The notes beneath the pieces were generated by a model, which made no database searches, was not told the DNA's origin, and saw nothing but the letters and a program-made list of their open reading frames with translations. Below, piece by piece: positions 15,869 to 23,934 of a stretch of 64,000 bases of DNA. Origin of the DNA: Streptomyces sp. ISL-87 (GTDB lineage: Bacteria > Actinomycetota > Actinomycetes > Streptomycetales > Streptomycetaceae); NCBI RefSeq assembly GCF_018614095.1, contig NZ_JAGGOY010000008.1, positions 1-64,000 on the forward strand, read 5' to 3'. Position 1 is the stretch's first letter, and the number at the start of each line of letters is the position of its first letter. The position numbers and the translations under genes were made by a program.

Positions 15869-16410
15869 TGATCGACCCGCACGTGCCCCCTCCGAACGAC
15901 CCTGCCTACGACCACGACCACGACCACAAACCCGACCCCGATCCCGATCCCGACCCTGTACGGGACCCCTGGCGGCCCTCCATGCGCCTCGCGCTCCAGG
16001 AGGCCGCCCGGGCGGTGCCGGCCGGCGATGTGCCGGTCGGTGCCGTCGTGCTCGGCCCGGACGGCGAGCTCCTCGCCACCGGGCACAACGAGCGCGAGGC
16101 CACCGGTGACCCCACCGCGCACGCCGAGGTACTGGCGCTGCGCAGGGCCGCCGCGAAGCTCGGGGAATGGCGGCTTCCGGGGTGCACCCTGGTGGTGACC
16201 CTGGAGCCGTGCGTGATGTGCGCGGGCGCGCTCGTGCAGTCCCGGGTGGCCCGGGTGGTCTACGGCGCGCAGGACGAGAAGGCGGGCGCGGCGGGGTCGC
16301 TCTGGGACCTCGTACGGGACCGCAGGCTCAACCACCGCCCGGAGGTGATCCGCGGGGTGCTCGCCGAGGAGTGCGCCCGGCAGCTCACGGACTTCTTCCG
16401 CGGGCTGTGA
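15868..16410 (+). CDS. tadA: tRNA-specific adenosine deaminase TadA
   Basis: The 180-aa protein has the zinc deaminase motifs DPTAHAEVLALRRAA (His and catalytic Glu, about residues 73-87) and EPCVMCAGAL (PCxxC, 112-121). It deaminates A34 to inosine in tRNA-Arg(ACG), and that tRNA gene is in this window at 35412. The N-terminal 37 residues are an unusual Asp/His/Pro repeat (DHDHDHKPDPDPDPDP) before the domain proper starts at MRLALQEAARAV. The true start could be ATG 15982, but GTG 15868 overlaps the upstream stop and suits coupling. The tRNA-Ser gene follows 76 bp later. Confidence 0.9.
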   Translation: MIDPHVPPPNDPAYDHDHDHKPDPDPDPDPVRDPWRPSMRLALQEAARAVPAGDVPVGAVVLGPDGELLATGHNEREATGDPTAHAEVLALRRAAAKLGEWRLPGCTLVVTLEPCVMCAGALVQSRVARVVYGAQDEKAGAAGSLWDLVRDRRLNHRPEVIRGVLAEECARQLTDFFRGL

Positions 16411-16485
16411 CTGCGGGCGGGCACTCCGGCGGCTCCGCGGATACGGATTTCAGAGCACGGGGCACCTTGGGCTAAGCTCTCTCTC

Positions 16486-16572
16486 GGTAGCGTGTCCGAG
16501 CGGCCGAAGGAGCACGCCTCGAAAGCGTGTGATGGTGCAAGCTATCCGTGGGTTCAAATCCCACCGCTACCG
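16486..16572 (+). tRNA. tRNA-Ser (anticodon CGA)
   Basis: The 7-bp acceptor stem GGTAGCG (16486-16492) pairs with CGCTACC (16565-16571) and a G discriminator follows. The anticodon loop CTCGAAA between CACGC and GCGTG gives CGA, reading UCG. A long variable arm and the T-arm GTGGG-TTCAAAT-CCCAC are present, as expected for a class II serine tRNA. CCA is not encoded. Confidence 0.95.
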
Positions 16573-16580
16573 CTCTGACC

Positions 16581-16612
16581 GAGAGCCCCGCCCCGCAAGG
16601 GTCGGGGCTCTC
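16581..16612 (+). terminator. Terminator of tRNA-Ser(CGA)
   Basis: GAGAGCCCCG (16581-16590) and CGGGGCTCTC (16603-16612) form a perfect 10-bp stem 8 bp after the tRNA. Confidence 0.8.
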
Positions 16613-16615
16613 GGC

Positions 16616-16708
16616 GTTTCCACGCCTTGCTGGGGTTCCGCGTCTCGCTGGGGTTCCACCCCTCGCCGCGCTTCCACGCCTCGCCGGGATTCCGCGTCCC
16701 GGCCCGCC
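16616..16708. repeat. Degenerate 15-16 bp tandem repeats
   Basis: Words such as TTCCACGCCTTGCTGGGG, TTCCGCGTCTCGCTGGGG and TTCCACGCCTCGCCGGGA follow one another about six times between the tRNA-Ser terminator and the small secreted protein gene. Confidence 0.65.
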
Positions 16709-16769
16709 CCGCCGCGTCTCTCCGGGCGACACCCGCGTGACCGGCCGCCCGTTCCGCCGTTGTCACGGC

Positions 16770-17066
16770 ATGACCAAGACCCAGCGCATGCTCGCCGCCA
16801 TCGCCCTCGCGGGGGCCGCCGCGGGCCTCGCCGCACCCGCCGCCTCCGCCGCCCCGATGGCGCCCATCACCCTCCCGGACCTGCCCTCGGCGGCCCCCGG
16901 CATGCCGGAAGAGGCCACGCCCTCCTCGGTGGAGGAGATCGGCGAGCGGCTCACCCAGGGGGTGAACCAGCTCAACCAGCTCATGGACCTGCCGAACCAG
17001 CTTTCGCCCGTGATCGCCCCCGTGCAGCCGGTCACGGACCTGGCCGGCGCGGTCGTCGCCTCCTAA
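16770..17066 (+). CDS. Small secreted protein, function unknown
   Basis: The 98-aa protein has a clear signal peptide (MTKTQRMLAAIALAGAAAGL to PAASA, cleavage near residue 28). The mature part is about 70 residues, Pro-rich at first, then an amphipathic stretch (EEIGERLTQGVNQLNQLMDL) and a hydrophobic end (VTDLAGAVVAS). It has no cysteines. Similar short exported proteins without known function lie near sigF in other streptomycetes. ATG 16770 has no strong ribosome site. Confidence 0.72.
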   Translation: MTKTQRMLAAIALAGAAAGLAAPAASAAPMAPITLPDLPSAAPGMPEEATPSSVEEIGERLTQGVNQLNQLMDLPNQLSPVIAPVQPVTDLAGAVVAS

Positions 17067-17096
17067 ACCCTCCCAGGACCCGCGACGGGACGCGAA

Positions 17097-17124
17097 GAAG
17101 GCCCCGACCGGGGCCGGGGCCTTC
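17097..17124 (+). terminator. Hairpin terminator after the small secreted protein
   Basis: GAAGGCCCC (17097-17105) pairs with GGGGCCTTC (17116-17124). The rest of 17125-17360 shows no gene. Confidence 0.75.
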
Positions 17125-17365
17125 GACGTGCGGGACGGGGGAAGTGGCATCGGGGGGACGAGCCACCTCCCCCGACGAGGACGGGACCTGCCGGCCCGGG
17201 CCGCAGTCAGGGGAATCTCGCGGCTCGGACCCCGCAGTGAGGCCCTGTCCCTCACCCACCGATTTCCTGCCAGAACCGGTGGGCTCGTGTTCAATCCTGC
17301 GCCCCGCGCAACACGGGCCCCACCGGCAAAGGGCCTGGAGCACCGGGTCATTGGTCTTTAAAGGC

Positions 17366-17403
17366 CGGGTGAGTGTCCAAACCCGACCGGTTAGACTCAC
17401 CCG
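17366..17403 (+). promoter_or_regulatory. 9-bp inverted repeat with TAGACT -10 box
   Basis: CGGGTGAGT (17366-17374) and ACTCACCCG (17395-17403) are a perfect dyad with a 20-bp spacer. TAGACT (17392-17397), a good housekeeping -10, overlaps the right arm, 43 bp before ATG 17440. The dyad could be a repressor site over this promoter, or a stem in the RNA leader. Confidence 0.5.
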
Positions 17404-17439
17404 ACTTTGCAGTACCGGTTGGGGAGGCCGAAACCGCTC

Positions 17440-17601
17440 ATGGAGACCAAGAAGATCGTCATGGGCGCGCTCGTCGCCTTCGTGCTCTTCGTGATCATCA
17501 CCCAGCCGGTCAAGGCCGCCGACCTGGTCCTCATCGGATTCCAGGGGATCTCGGACGCCGCCAACGCGATCGGCGAGTTCATGACCGAACTGGTGCGCTG
17601 A
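17440..17601 (+). CDS. Conserved small membrane protein upstream of sigF
   Basis: The 53-aa protein METKKIVMGALVAFVLFVIITQ has one membrane segment (about 6-22) followed by a short outer or peripheral helix (ADLVLIGFQGISDAANAIGE). Near-identical small proteins occur in the same place in other Streptomyces, so it is probably real despite its size. GGGGAGG lies 12 bp upstream of ATG 17440. No function is known to me. Confidence 0.72.
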   Translation: METKKIVMGALVAFVLFVIITQPVKAADLVLIGFQGISDAANAIGEFMTELVR

Positions 17602-17634
17602 ACCCGTACGCTGAAGCGGTTTCCGGACATCCCG

Positions 17635-17659
17635 GCCCCCCACTCCGACGGTGGGGGGC
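17635..17659 (+). terminator. Hairpin terminator before sigF
   Basis: GCCCCCCAC (17635-17643) pairs with GTGGGGGGC (17651-17659), a perfect 9-bp stem. The stretch to the sigF start holds only a TGCAC-ACA-GTGCA dyad (17768-17780). Confidence 0.75.
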
Positions 17660-17835
17660 TTCGTGCGTTCCGGCCCCGGTCCGGCGCCACGTCCGGGGCC
17701 GTCCGCCCCGCTAGGCTTGATGCCCCAATATGCCCAACTTGCCCTCAACACGGTGATATACGGTGCTTGCACACAGTGCACATGTCTTGTGATGCTATGA
17801 CCGGTTTTGACCGATGAGTTGACTGAAGGGGTGGC

Positions 17836-18744
17836 GTGACCGTGCCGGCCAGTACAGCGCCTCAGGTGCCACCCCAGCAGGACCCCCCGCACGCCCCGCA
17901 GGGCCCCCCGCACGACTCCCAGGTCCCACCCCAGCACGACTCCCCGGAGGAGCCCCCGGCCGCCGCCCCGAGACCGCAGAGCCGGGGCGCGGACACCCGG
18001 GCACTCACCCAGGTGCTCTTCGGGCAGCTGAAGGGCCTCCAGCCGGGCACCAGCGAGCACAACCGGGTGCGCGGGGCCCTGATCGAGGCCAACCTCCCGC
18101 TCGTCCGGTACGCGGCCGCCCGCTTCCGCAGCCGCAACGAGCCGATGGAGGACGTGGTCCAGGTCGGCACCATCGGCCTCATCAACGCCATCGACCGGTT
18201 CGACCCGGACCGCGGGGTGCAGTTCCCGACCTTCGCGATGCCGACCGTGGTGGGCGAGATCAAACGGTACTTCCGCGACAACGTCCGCACCGTCCACGTA
18301 CCCCGTCGGCTCCACGAGCTGTGGGTCCAGGTCAACGCGGCCACCGAGGACCTCACCACGCTCCACGGACGCACCCCGACCACCCCCGAGATCGCCGAGC
18401 GGCTGCGGATCACCGAGGACGAGGTGCTCTCCTGCATCGAGGCCGGCCGGAGCTATCACGCAACCTCGCTCGAAGCCGCCCAGGAAGGCGATGGACTGCC
18501 CGGGCTGCTGGACCGCCTCGGCTACGAGGACCCGGAGCTGGCCGGGGTCGAGCACCGCGACCTCGTCCGGCACCTCCTCGTACAGCTGCCCGAGCGCGAG
18601 CAGCGGATCCTTCTCCTGCGGTACTACAACAACCTGACGCAGTCGCAGATCAGCGCGGAGCTGGGGGTATCCCAGATGCACGTGTCCCGGCTGCTCGCCC
18701 GGAGCTTCGCCCGGCTGCGATCCGCAAACAGGATCGAGGCTTAA
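17836..18744 (+). CDS. sigF: SigB/SigF-family RNA polymerase sigma factor (SigF-like)
   Basis: The 302-aa protein has a Pro/Gln-rich N-terminal tail (residues 1-55) absent from most relatives, then sigma regions 1.2-2 ([40 protein letters not shown]), region 3 ([20 protein letters not shown]) and region 4 with its HTH ([20 protein letters not shown]). This is a group 3 sporulation/stress sigma factor. From memory, S. coelicolor has SigF (spore maturation) and SigN as adjacent genes in this order, hence the symbol. GTG 17836 has GAAGGGG 5 bp upstream; GTG 17842 is also possible. Activity is probably set by anti-sigma factors encoded elsewhere. Confidence 0.85.
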   Translation: MTVPASTAPQVPPQQDPPHAPQGPPHDSQVPPQHDSPEEPPAAAPRPQSRGADTRALTQVLFGQLKGLQPGTSEHNRVRGALIEANLPLVRYAAARFRSRNEPMEDVVQVGTIGLINAIDRFDPDRGVQFPTFAMPTVVGEIKRYFRDNVRTVHVPRRLHELWVQVNAATEDLTTLHGRTPTTPEIAERLRITEDEVLSCIEAGRSYHATSLEAAQEGDGLPGLLDRLGYEDPELAGVEHRDLVRHLLVQLPEREQRILLLRYYNNLTQSQISAELGVSQMHVSRLLARSFARLRSANRIEA

Positions 18745-18869
18745 CCGGAACGAGTGGAGATCACTCCCTCGTTTCCGGCAGAACGGGCTCATTCCGCTCT
18801 GTCGCTGGAGATATATGTCGACATGGCGCTACAGCGTGTTGCCGACATGTGACATTCTGCTGGAACCGC

Positions 18870-18895
18870 GTTTGCCGCAGCCCCGCCTCCGGTAT
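18870..18895 (+). promoter_or_regulatory. SigB/SigF-type promoter upstream of sigN
   Basis: GTTT (18870-18873) and CGGTAT (18890-18895) are separated by 16 bp, close to the group 3 sigma consensus GTTT-N14-16-GGGTAT. It is 69 bp before the sigN start. It suggests that SigN, SigF or a sister sigma factor drives sigN. Confidence 0.6.
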
Positions 18896-18964
18896 TCAGG
18901 TGGAGGCTGCGTTCCTCCGACGGGCGCGCAGAGACGCGACCGTCCGCGACCTCAAGGGGGTGGC

Positions 18965-19804
18965 ATGTCCGTAGACCAGGGCAGCTCCAAGGTGCTCACG
19001 CTCGTCAAGCGTGAGCTGCCGGCAGTGTCCAACCGCTCGGAAGCCATCGACACCCGCACCCTCTCCCGCTCCCTCTTCCAGCGACTTGCCGCCCTGGACG
19101 CGGACAGCCCCGAACGTGCGTACGTACGCGACACCCTGATCGAGCTGAACCTGCCGCTGGTGCGCTACGCCGCGGCCCGGTTCCGCAGCCGCAACGAGCC
19201 GATGGAGGACATCGTCCAGGTCGGCACCATCGGCCTGATCAAGGCGATCGACCGCTTCGACTGCGAACGCGGCGTGGAGTTCCCGACGTTCGCGATGCCA
19301 ACCGTCGTGGGTGAGATCAAACGGTTCTTCCGGGACACCTCCTGGTCGGTGCGCGTCCCGCGCCGCCTCCAGGAGCTCCGCCTCGCCCTCACCAAGGCCA
19401 GTGACGAGCTCGCCCAGAAACTGGACCGCTCGCCGACCGTGCCGGAGCTCGCCGCCGTGCTCGGGGTCTCCGAGGAGGAGGTCGTCGACGGCCTCGCCGT
19501 CGGCAACGCCTACACCGCCTCCTCGCTCGACTCGCCCTCCCCCGAGGACGAGGGCGGCGAGGGCTCGCTCGCGGACCGCCTCGGGTACGAGGACACCGCG
19601 CTGGAAGGCGTCGAGTACCGCGAGTCCCTGAAGCCGCTGCTGGCCAAACTCCCGCCCCGGGAACGGCAGATCATCATGCTGCGCTTCTTCGCGAACATGA
19701 CGCAGTCGCAGATCGGCGAGGAGGTCGGCATCTCCCAGATGCACGTCTCCCGGCTCCTCACGCGCACCCTGGCCCAACTCCGGGTGGGCCTCATCGGCGA
19801 GTGA
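18965..19804 (+). CDS. sigN: SigB/SigF-family RNA polymerase sigma factor (SigN-like)
   Basis: The 279-aa protein is a close paralogue of the sigma factor encoded just upstream: [20 protein letters not shown] and VGTIGLIKAIDRFDCERGVE in region 2, SWSVRVPRRLQELRLALTKA in region 3 and [20 protein letters not shown] in region 4. It lacks the Pro-rich N-terminal tail. The position matches SigN of S. coelicolor, a sigma factor active in the subapical stem of aerial hyphae. ATG 18965 has AGGGGGT 4 bp upstream. A group 3-type promoter lies at 18870, and an ATGTCGACAT palindrome at 18815-18824 may be a further control site. Confidence 0.85.
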   Translation: MSVDQGSSKVLTLVKRELPAVSNRSEAIDTRTLSRSLFQRLAALDADSPERAYVRDTLIELNLPLVRYAAARFRSRNEPMEDIVQVGTIGLIKAIDRFDCERGVEFPTFAMPTVVGEIKRFFRDTSWSVRVPRRLQELRLALTKASDELAQKLDRSPTVPELAAVLGVSEEEVVDGLAVGNAYTASSLDSPSPEDEGGEGSLADRLGYEDTALEGVEYRESLKPLLAKLPPRERQIIMLRFFANMTQSQIGEEVGISQMHVSRLLTRTLAQLRVGLIGE

Positions 19805-19854
19805 ACGGGGCGCAGCCGCTTCCCATTTGACGCATCGTCAGCCAAACTGACGCG

Positions 19855-20643
19855 ATGCGAAAGGGATCACGAGGCGCGTACGTCTGGCTCGCCCTGTGCA
19901 CGGCCGCCGCCACCCTGACGGGCTGCGGCGGCTCCGCGCGAGACGGCTACGTGGCCGTGGGCGCGGCGGCCCCCGGGCCGGAACGGGGCGCGGGGGAGAA
20001 CGTGGCACCGCGGGGCGAGGTCGAATTCCAGCCGCTCGCCGCCCCGCCCGCCGCGGCGGGTTCCTCGGCATCCGCCATTACGTCGCCCAGCGCGCCGGGA
20101 GCCAGTGCGCCGGCCGGCTCCACCCGAGGCGGAGCCGCGCCCGCCGCCCCCGGGGATACCGCGAGCGCACCCGGCATCACCCCGGGACCGGGCAGCCCTT
20201 CCAGCCCGGGCGGCTCCGGCGCCGGGCCTGGAACCACGACACCCGGAACCACCACACCGGGGACCACACACCCGGGGACCACACCCCCGGGGACCACCCC
20301 GCCGGGCACCACCGCCCCGCCGCGGCCCCCCGCCACGCCGGCGAAGCTGACGCTGAGCACCCCGACCCGCACGGCGGCGGCCGACCGCTGGTGCGAGCGG
20401 GTCACGGTCACCTTCACCAACACCGGTACGACGGCGGCCCGTTCCGGCACCGTCACCTTCTCGACGCACATCATCGGCATCCTGGGCGGCGACTGGGGCA
20501 CCCGCACCACGACCCAGCCCCTCCCGGCCCCCATCGCGGGCGGCACGGCGAAGACGCAGACCTACACGGTCTGCGTGGACGACTGGCGGGTCCTCTTGGG
20601 CATGCACGTGGAGACCCGGACGGTCACGGCGACCTGGAGCTGA
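19855..20643 (+). CDS. Lipoprotein with PGTT repeats
   Basis: The 262-aa protein has a lipobox (TAAATLTGCGG, Cys near residue 24), then a long Ala/Pro/Ser/Gly linker that includes six PGTT-type repeats (about 125-153), encoded by a 15-bp DNA repeat at 20225-20320. The C-terminal 100 residues (KLTLSTPTRTAAADRWCERV to VETRTVTATWS) look like a single Ig-like beta sandwich with a Cys pair. It is likely a surface-exposed lipoprotein with a stalk. The function is unknown. It lies 50 bp downstream of sigN and may be co-transcribed. Confidence 0.8.
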   Translation: MRKGSRGAYVWLALCTAAATLTGCGGSARDGYVAVGAAAPGPERGAGENVAPRGEVEFQPLAAPPAAAGSSASAITSPSAPGASAPAGSTRGGAAPAAPGDTASAPGITPGPGSPSSPGGSGAGPGTTTPGTTTPGTTHPGTTPPGTTPPGTTAPPRPPATPAKLTLSTPTRTAAADRWCERVTVTFTNTGTTAARSGTVTFSTHIIGILGGDWGTRTTTQPLPAPIAGGTAKTQTYTVCVDDWRVLLGMHVETRTVTATWS

Positions 20644-20726
20644 GGCCCGGCCTGCCCGACGTGCTCGGACCGCCCGGACCGCCCGGCCTGCCCGGCCTGC
20701 CCGCCGTACGTACTACGTCCTACGTC

Positions 20727-20957
20727 CTAGCGGACGGCCAGCCAGATCACGACGCCGATCACGACCACGGCCGCGAGGCCCAGCCATACGCCCGCCTTCG
20801 AGCCGGACTTCTGCTGCGCGGCACGCTGCTGCATCCGCGCCCCCGGACCGGCGGGCCCTGAGGGTGCGGCCTCCTCGACGAACGCACGGAACATCTGGGT
20901 GCTGCCCGCCGGGTCGTAGTTGCCCTCGGGGCCCTGTGTGTTGTGGGTGTCAGACAT
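20727..20957 (-). CDS. Small tail-anchored membrane protein
   Basis: The 76-aa protein has a hydrophilic N part (MSDTHNTQGPEGNYDPAGST) and a C-terminal membrane helix (AGVWLGLAAVVVIGVVIWLAV, about 55-75), so it is probably tail-anchored. I do not recognise a family. Short CCGCCCGGCCTG repeats (20645-20705) lie between its end and the end of the lipoprotein gene. Confidence 0.7.
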   Translation of the reverse strand: MSDTHNTQGPEGNYDPAGSTQMFRAFVEEAAPSGPAGPGARMQQRAAQQKSGSKAGVWLGLAAVVVIGVVIWLAVR

Positions 20958-21022
20958 GCCTCAGGACCCTAGCGGGTTTTCCGATTCCTTTACCGCCCCG
21001 CCCCCAGGATTCATTTGCCTGT

Positions 21023-21057
21023 AGCAACCATCCGCTTCTATGGTTGCTCTAAGCAAC
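21023..21057. promoter_or_regulatory. MarR-type operator with three half sites
   Basis: AGCAACCAT (21023-21031) and ATGGTTGCT (21040-21048) are a perfect 9-bp dyad. GTTGC (21043-21047) pairs again with GCAAC (21053-21057). The overlapping dyads lie directly upstream of the MarR gene and are its likely autoregulatory site, controlling the exporter too. Confidence 0.75.
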
Positions 21058-21078
21058 AAGATTGATGGGGGCTCTCCG

Positions 21079-21510
21079 GTGACCACGCAGGCAATGCAGA
21101 AGTCCCGGTACGAGGAGCTGGCCCGCCAGCTCACCGGAATCGGCGCGGTCAAGCGCGACCTCGCCCGGACCCTGCCCGCCGAATGCCCGCCCGGCTCCGC
21201 CGCCGTCCTCACCGTGATCGACCGGCACGGCGCCATGCGGCTCAGCCGGCTCGCCGAGCTCATGGCCATCGACATCTCGGTGACCAGCCGCCACGTCGCC
21301 CACGTCGCCGAGCGCGGCTGGATCGACCGCGAGACCGACCCCGGCGACGCCCGCTGCCGGATCCTGCGCCTCACCCCGGCCGGCCGCGCCCTGCTCACCG
21401 AGCTCGGCGCCCGGTACACCGGCGCGCTGGAAAGGGCCCTGGCCGACTGGCCGGCCGAGGACATCGACGTACTCAACACCCTGCTGGCCCGACTCCGATC
21501 GAGCTTCTAG
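21079..21510 (+). CDS. MarR family transcriptional regulator
   Basis: From GTG 21079 the 143-aa protein has the MarR winged helix: LRTLPAEC-type helix, AVLTVIDRHGAMRLSRLAEL, the recognition helix IDISVTSRHVAHVAERGW and the wing DPGDARCRILRLTPAGRALL. MarR proteins repress efflux genes and are released by drugs or phenolics. An in-frame ATG at 21040 lies inside the operator dyad, so I prefer the GTG, which has GGGGGCT upstream. The MFS exporter starts 13 bp after the stop, so the two form one operon. Confidence 0.92.
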   Translation: MTTQAMQKSRYEELARQLTGIGAVKRDLARTLPAECPPGSAAVLTVIDRHGAMRLSRLAELMAIDISVTSRHVAHVAERGWIDRETDPGDARCRILRLTPAGRALLTELGARYTGALERALADWPAEDIDVLNTLLARLRSSF

Positions 21511-21523
21511 ACAAAGGAAACAC

Positions 21524-23176
21524 ATGGCTACGACCACACCCCACGGTGTGCGGGGAGGCGGCCAGTCGGAAACCACGTCCGACGGCGCACCCATGACCCA
21601 CCCGCAGATCATGAAGGCGCTGTCCGGGCTGATGCTCGGCATGTTCGTGGCGATCCTGTCCTCGACGATCGTCTCCAACGCCCTGCCCCAGATCATCAGC
21701 GACCTCGGCGGCACCCAGTCCTCCTACACCTGGGTCGTCACCGCAGCCCTCCTGTCGATGACGGCCGCGACCCCGCTGTGGGGCAAGCTGTCCGACCTCT
21801 TCAGCAAGAAGCTGCTGGTCCAGATATCCCTGGTGATCTACGTCCTCGGCTCCGTGGTCGCGGGCCTGTCCCAGAACACCGGCATGCTCATCGCCTGCCG
21901 CGTGGTCCAGGGCATCGGCGTCGGCGGCCTGTCCGCCCTCGCGCAGATCGTGATGGCGGCGATGATCTCCCCGCGCGAGCGCGGCCGGTACAGCGGCTAC
22001 CTCGGCGCGGTCTTCGCAGTCGCCACCGTCGGCGGACCGCTGCTGGGCGGTGTCATCACCGACACCGAGTGGCTGGGCTGGCGCTGGTGCTTCTACGTCG
22101 GCGTGCCCTTCGCGATCATCGCGCTGATCGTGCTCCAGAAGACCCTCCGGCTCCCGGTGGTCCGCCGCGACGTCAAGGTCGACTGGCTGGGCGCCTTCCT
22201 GATCAGCGGCGCCGTGTCCCTGCTGCTGATCTGGGTCACGCAGGCCGGTGACTCGTACGACTGGATCTCCTGGACGACCCTGGCGATGACCGGCGGCGCG
22301 GTGGCGCTCGGCCTGCTCTTCGTCCTCGTCGAGTCCCGCGCGAGCGATCCGATCATCCCGCTGCGGCTGTTCCGCAACAAGACCATCACCCTCGCTTCCG
22401 CGGCCTCGCTGTTCGTCGGCATCGCGATGTTCTCGGGCACCGTGTTTTTCAGCCAGTTCTTCCAGCTGGCTCGCGGCGAGTCCCCCACGATGTCCGGAAT
22501 CCTGACGATTCCGATGATCGGCGGGCTCTTCGTCTCCTCCACTCTTTCCGGTCAGGTGATCACCAAGACCGGTAAGTGGAAGGCCTGGCTCGTCGCCGGC
22601 GGTGTGCTCCTGACGGCCGGTCTGGGCCTGCTGGGCACCCTGCGGTACGACACCCCGTACTGGCACATCGCGATCTACATGGCGCTGACCGGGCTCGGTC
22701 TCGGCATGATGATGCAGAACCTGGTCCTCGCCACGCAGAACCAGGTGGCCCCCGAGGACCTGGGCGCGGCCAGCTCGGTCGTCACCTTCTTCCGTTCTCT
22801 CGGCGGCGCCATGGGCGTCTCGGCGCTCGGCGCGGTCATGGCCACCCGGGTCACCCACTACGTCAAGGACGGGCTGACCGCACTCGGCCCGAAGGCGGCG
22901 GCCATGGGCCACGGCGGCACCGCCGGGGGCGCGATCCCCGAGCTCGACAAGCTGCCCGCGCCGTTGCGGCAGGTCATCGAGTCCGCGTACGGGCACGGCG
23001 TCGGCGATGTGTTTCTGTACGCCGCCCCGTTCGCGCTGCTCTCGCTGGTGCTGGTGCTGTGCATCAAGGAGGTCGCGCTGAAGTCGAAGCCGGCGGCGCA
23101 CGCCCCGGCGGCGGCCGGCTCCACCGAGACTGACGCGCCGGCTTCCCTCCCGGAGAAGGCCCAGGCCCAGCTCTAG
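21524..23176 (+). CDS. MFS drug exporter, DHA2 (EmrB/QacA) family
   Basis: The 550-aa protein shows about 14 membrane segments and the DHA2 motifs: ILSSTIVSNALPQIISDLGG in helix 1, GKLSDLFSKK (motif A, about 86-95) and GPLLGGVITDTEWLGWRWCF (antiporter motif C and beyond, 170-189). Such proteins export hydrophobic or cationic compounds with proton antiport. The large loop near 450-480 (GHGGTAGGAIPELDKLPAPL) is periplasmic-side in the family. AAAGGAAA precedes ATG 21524. It is regulated with the MarR gene through the operator at 21023. Confidence 0.93.
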   Translation: MATTTPHGVRGGGQSETTSDGAPMTHPQIMKALSGLMLGMFVAILSSTIVSNALPQIISDLGGTQSSYTWVVTAALLSMTAATPLWGKLSDLFSKKLLVQISLVIYVLGSVVAGLSQNTGMLIACRVVQGIGVGGLSALAQIVMAAMISPRERGRYSGYLGAVFAVATVGGPLLGGVITDTEWLGWRWCFYVGVPFAIIALIVLQKTLRLPVVRRDVKVDWLGAFLISGAVSLLLIWVTQAGDSYDWISWTTLAMTGGAVALGLLFVLVESRASDPIIPLRLFRNKTITLASAASLFVGIAMFSGTVFFSQFFQLARGESPTMSGILTIPMIGGLFVSSTLSGQVITKTGKWKAWLVAGGVLLTAGLGLLGTLRYDTPYWHIAIYMALTGLGLGMMMQNLVLATQNQVAPEDLGAASSVVTFFRSLGGAMGVSALGAVMATRVTHYVKDGLTALGPKAAAMGHGGTAGGAIPELDKLPAPLRQVIESAYGHGVGDVFLYAAPFALLSLVLVLCIKEVALKSKPAAHAPAAAGSTETDAPASLPEKAQAQL

Positions 23177-23217
23177 GGAGGGGCTGGTCCAGCGGCGATG
23201 GCCTGGGCGGTGGCGGT

Positions 23218-23832
23218 CTAGGCGGTGGCGGTCTTCGCCTCGATGCCCGCGATCAGGACGTCGAGCGCGAGGCCGAAGTCGCCCTCGGGCGCCCGCCGGA
23301 CCGTGCCCCCGCAGCCGTGCAGGAAATGCGAGACGGCCAGGTGGGCGCCGGTCCGGCCGGGGTCCGCCAGGCCGGTGGCGTCCAGCAGCCGCTGCAAGGC
23401 GGCGTCGAAGGCCCGGGCGTGCGGGCCGATGTTGGGGTACGTGGCGGTGAGCGGGGCCACCCACGGATGGTCGGCCAGCAGTTGCCGGTAGCCGCAGGCC
23501 AGGGCACGCAGACGGCCGGGCCAGGTCTCCGGCGCCGGCCCGGCCGTCAGGGTGAGCTCGCCCAGGGCGCTGTCCAGGGCGAGTTCGAGCAGATCGTGCT
23601 TGGTGTCCACGTACCAGTACAGGGACATCGCGGTGACCCCGAGCGCGGCGGCGAGGCGCCGCATCGAGAACCGGCCCAGCCCTTCGGCATCGAGCAGCCG
23701 CACGGTGGCGGCGGTGATCCGGTCCCGGTCGAGGCCGGAGGGTGCCTCGGTGCGGCGTCTGGCCGGGGCGGCGGGCCTGGCGGCCAGCCACACACTGGTC
23801 CGGGTCTTGCCGGAATCGGCCGCGGTCACCAT
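23218..23832 (-). CDS. TetR family transcriptional regulator
   Basis: The 204-aa protein has a TetR N-terminal HTH (RITAATVRLLDAEGLGRFSM to LGVTAMSLYWYVDTKHDLLE, residues 38-83) and the TetR_C-type effector domain with ELALDSALGEL and ATYPNIGPHARAFDAALQ. The YWYVDTK phrase is typical of TetR(class)-like regulators of efflux or antibiotic genes. ATG 23832 has GAGGAGG 7 bp upstream. It converges on the MFS gene; its own target is not evident, as the upstream neighbour (23935) points the same way. Confidence 0.9.
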   Translation of the reverse strand: MVTAADSGKTRTSVWLAARPAAPARRRTEAPSGLDRDRITAATVRLLDAEGLGRFSMRRLAAALGVTAMSLYWYVDTKHDLLELALDSALGELTLTAGPAPETWPGRLRALACGYRQLLADHPWVAPLTATYPNIGPHARAFDAALQRLLDATGLADPGRTGAHLAVSHFLHGCGGTVRRAPEGDFGLALDVLIAGIEAKTATA

Positions 23833-23934
23833 GGAGGCACCCTCCTCACGACAGGTGGATCAGCCCGGAATGCCCGGTCCGCCCTCTTGATGCTCCTCTT
23901 GATGCTAGGGGGTGCGTCTCAAATTCCGGTCGGA

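Noticed and set aside
21040..21078. Upstream ATG start for the MarR gene
   Set aside because: The ATG is part of the operator dyad and has no ribosome site; GTG 21079 has one.
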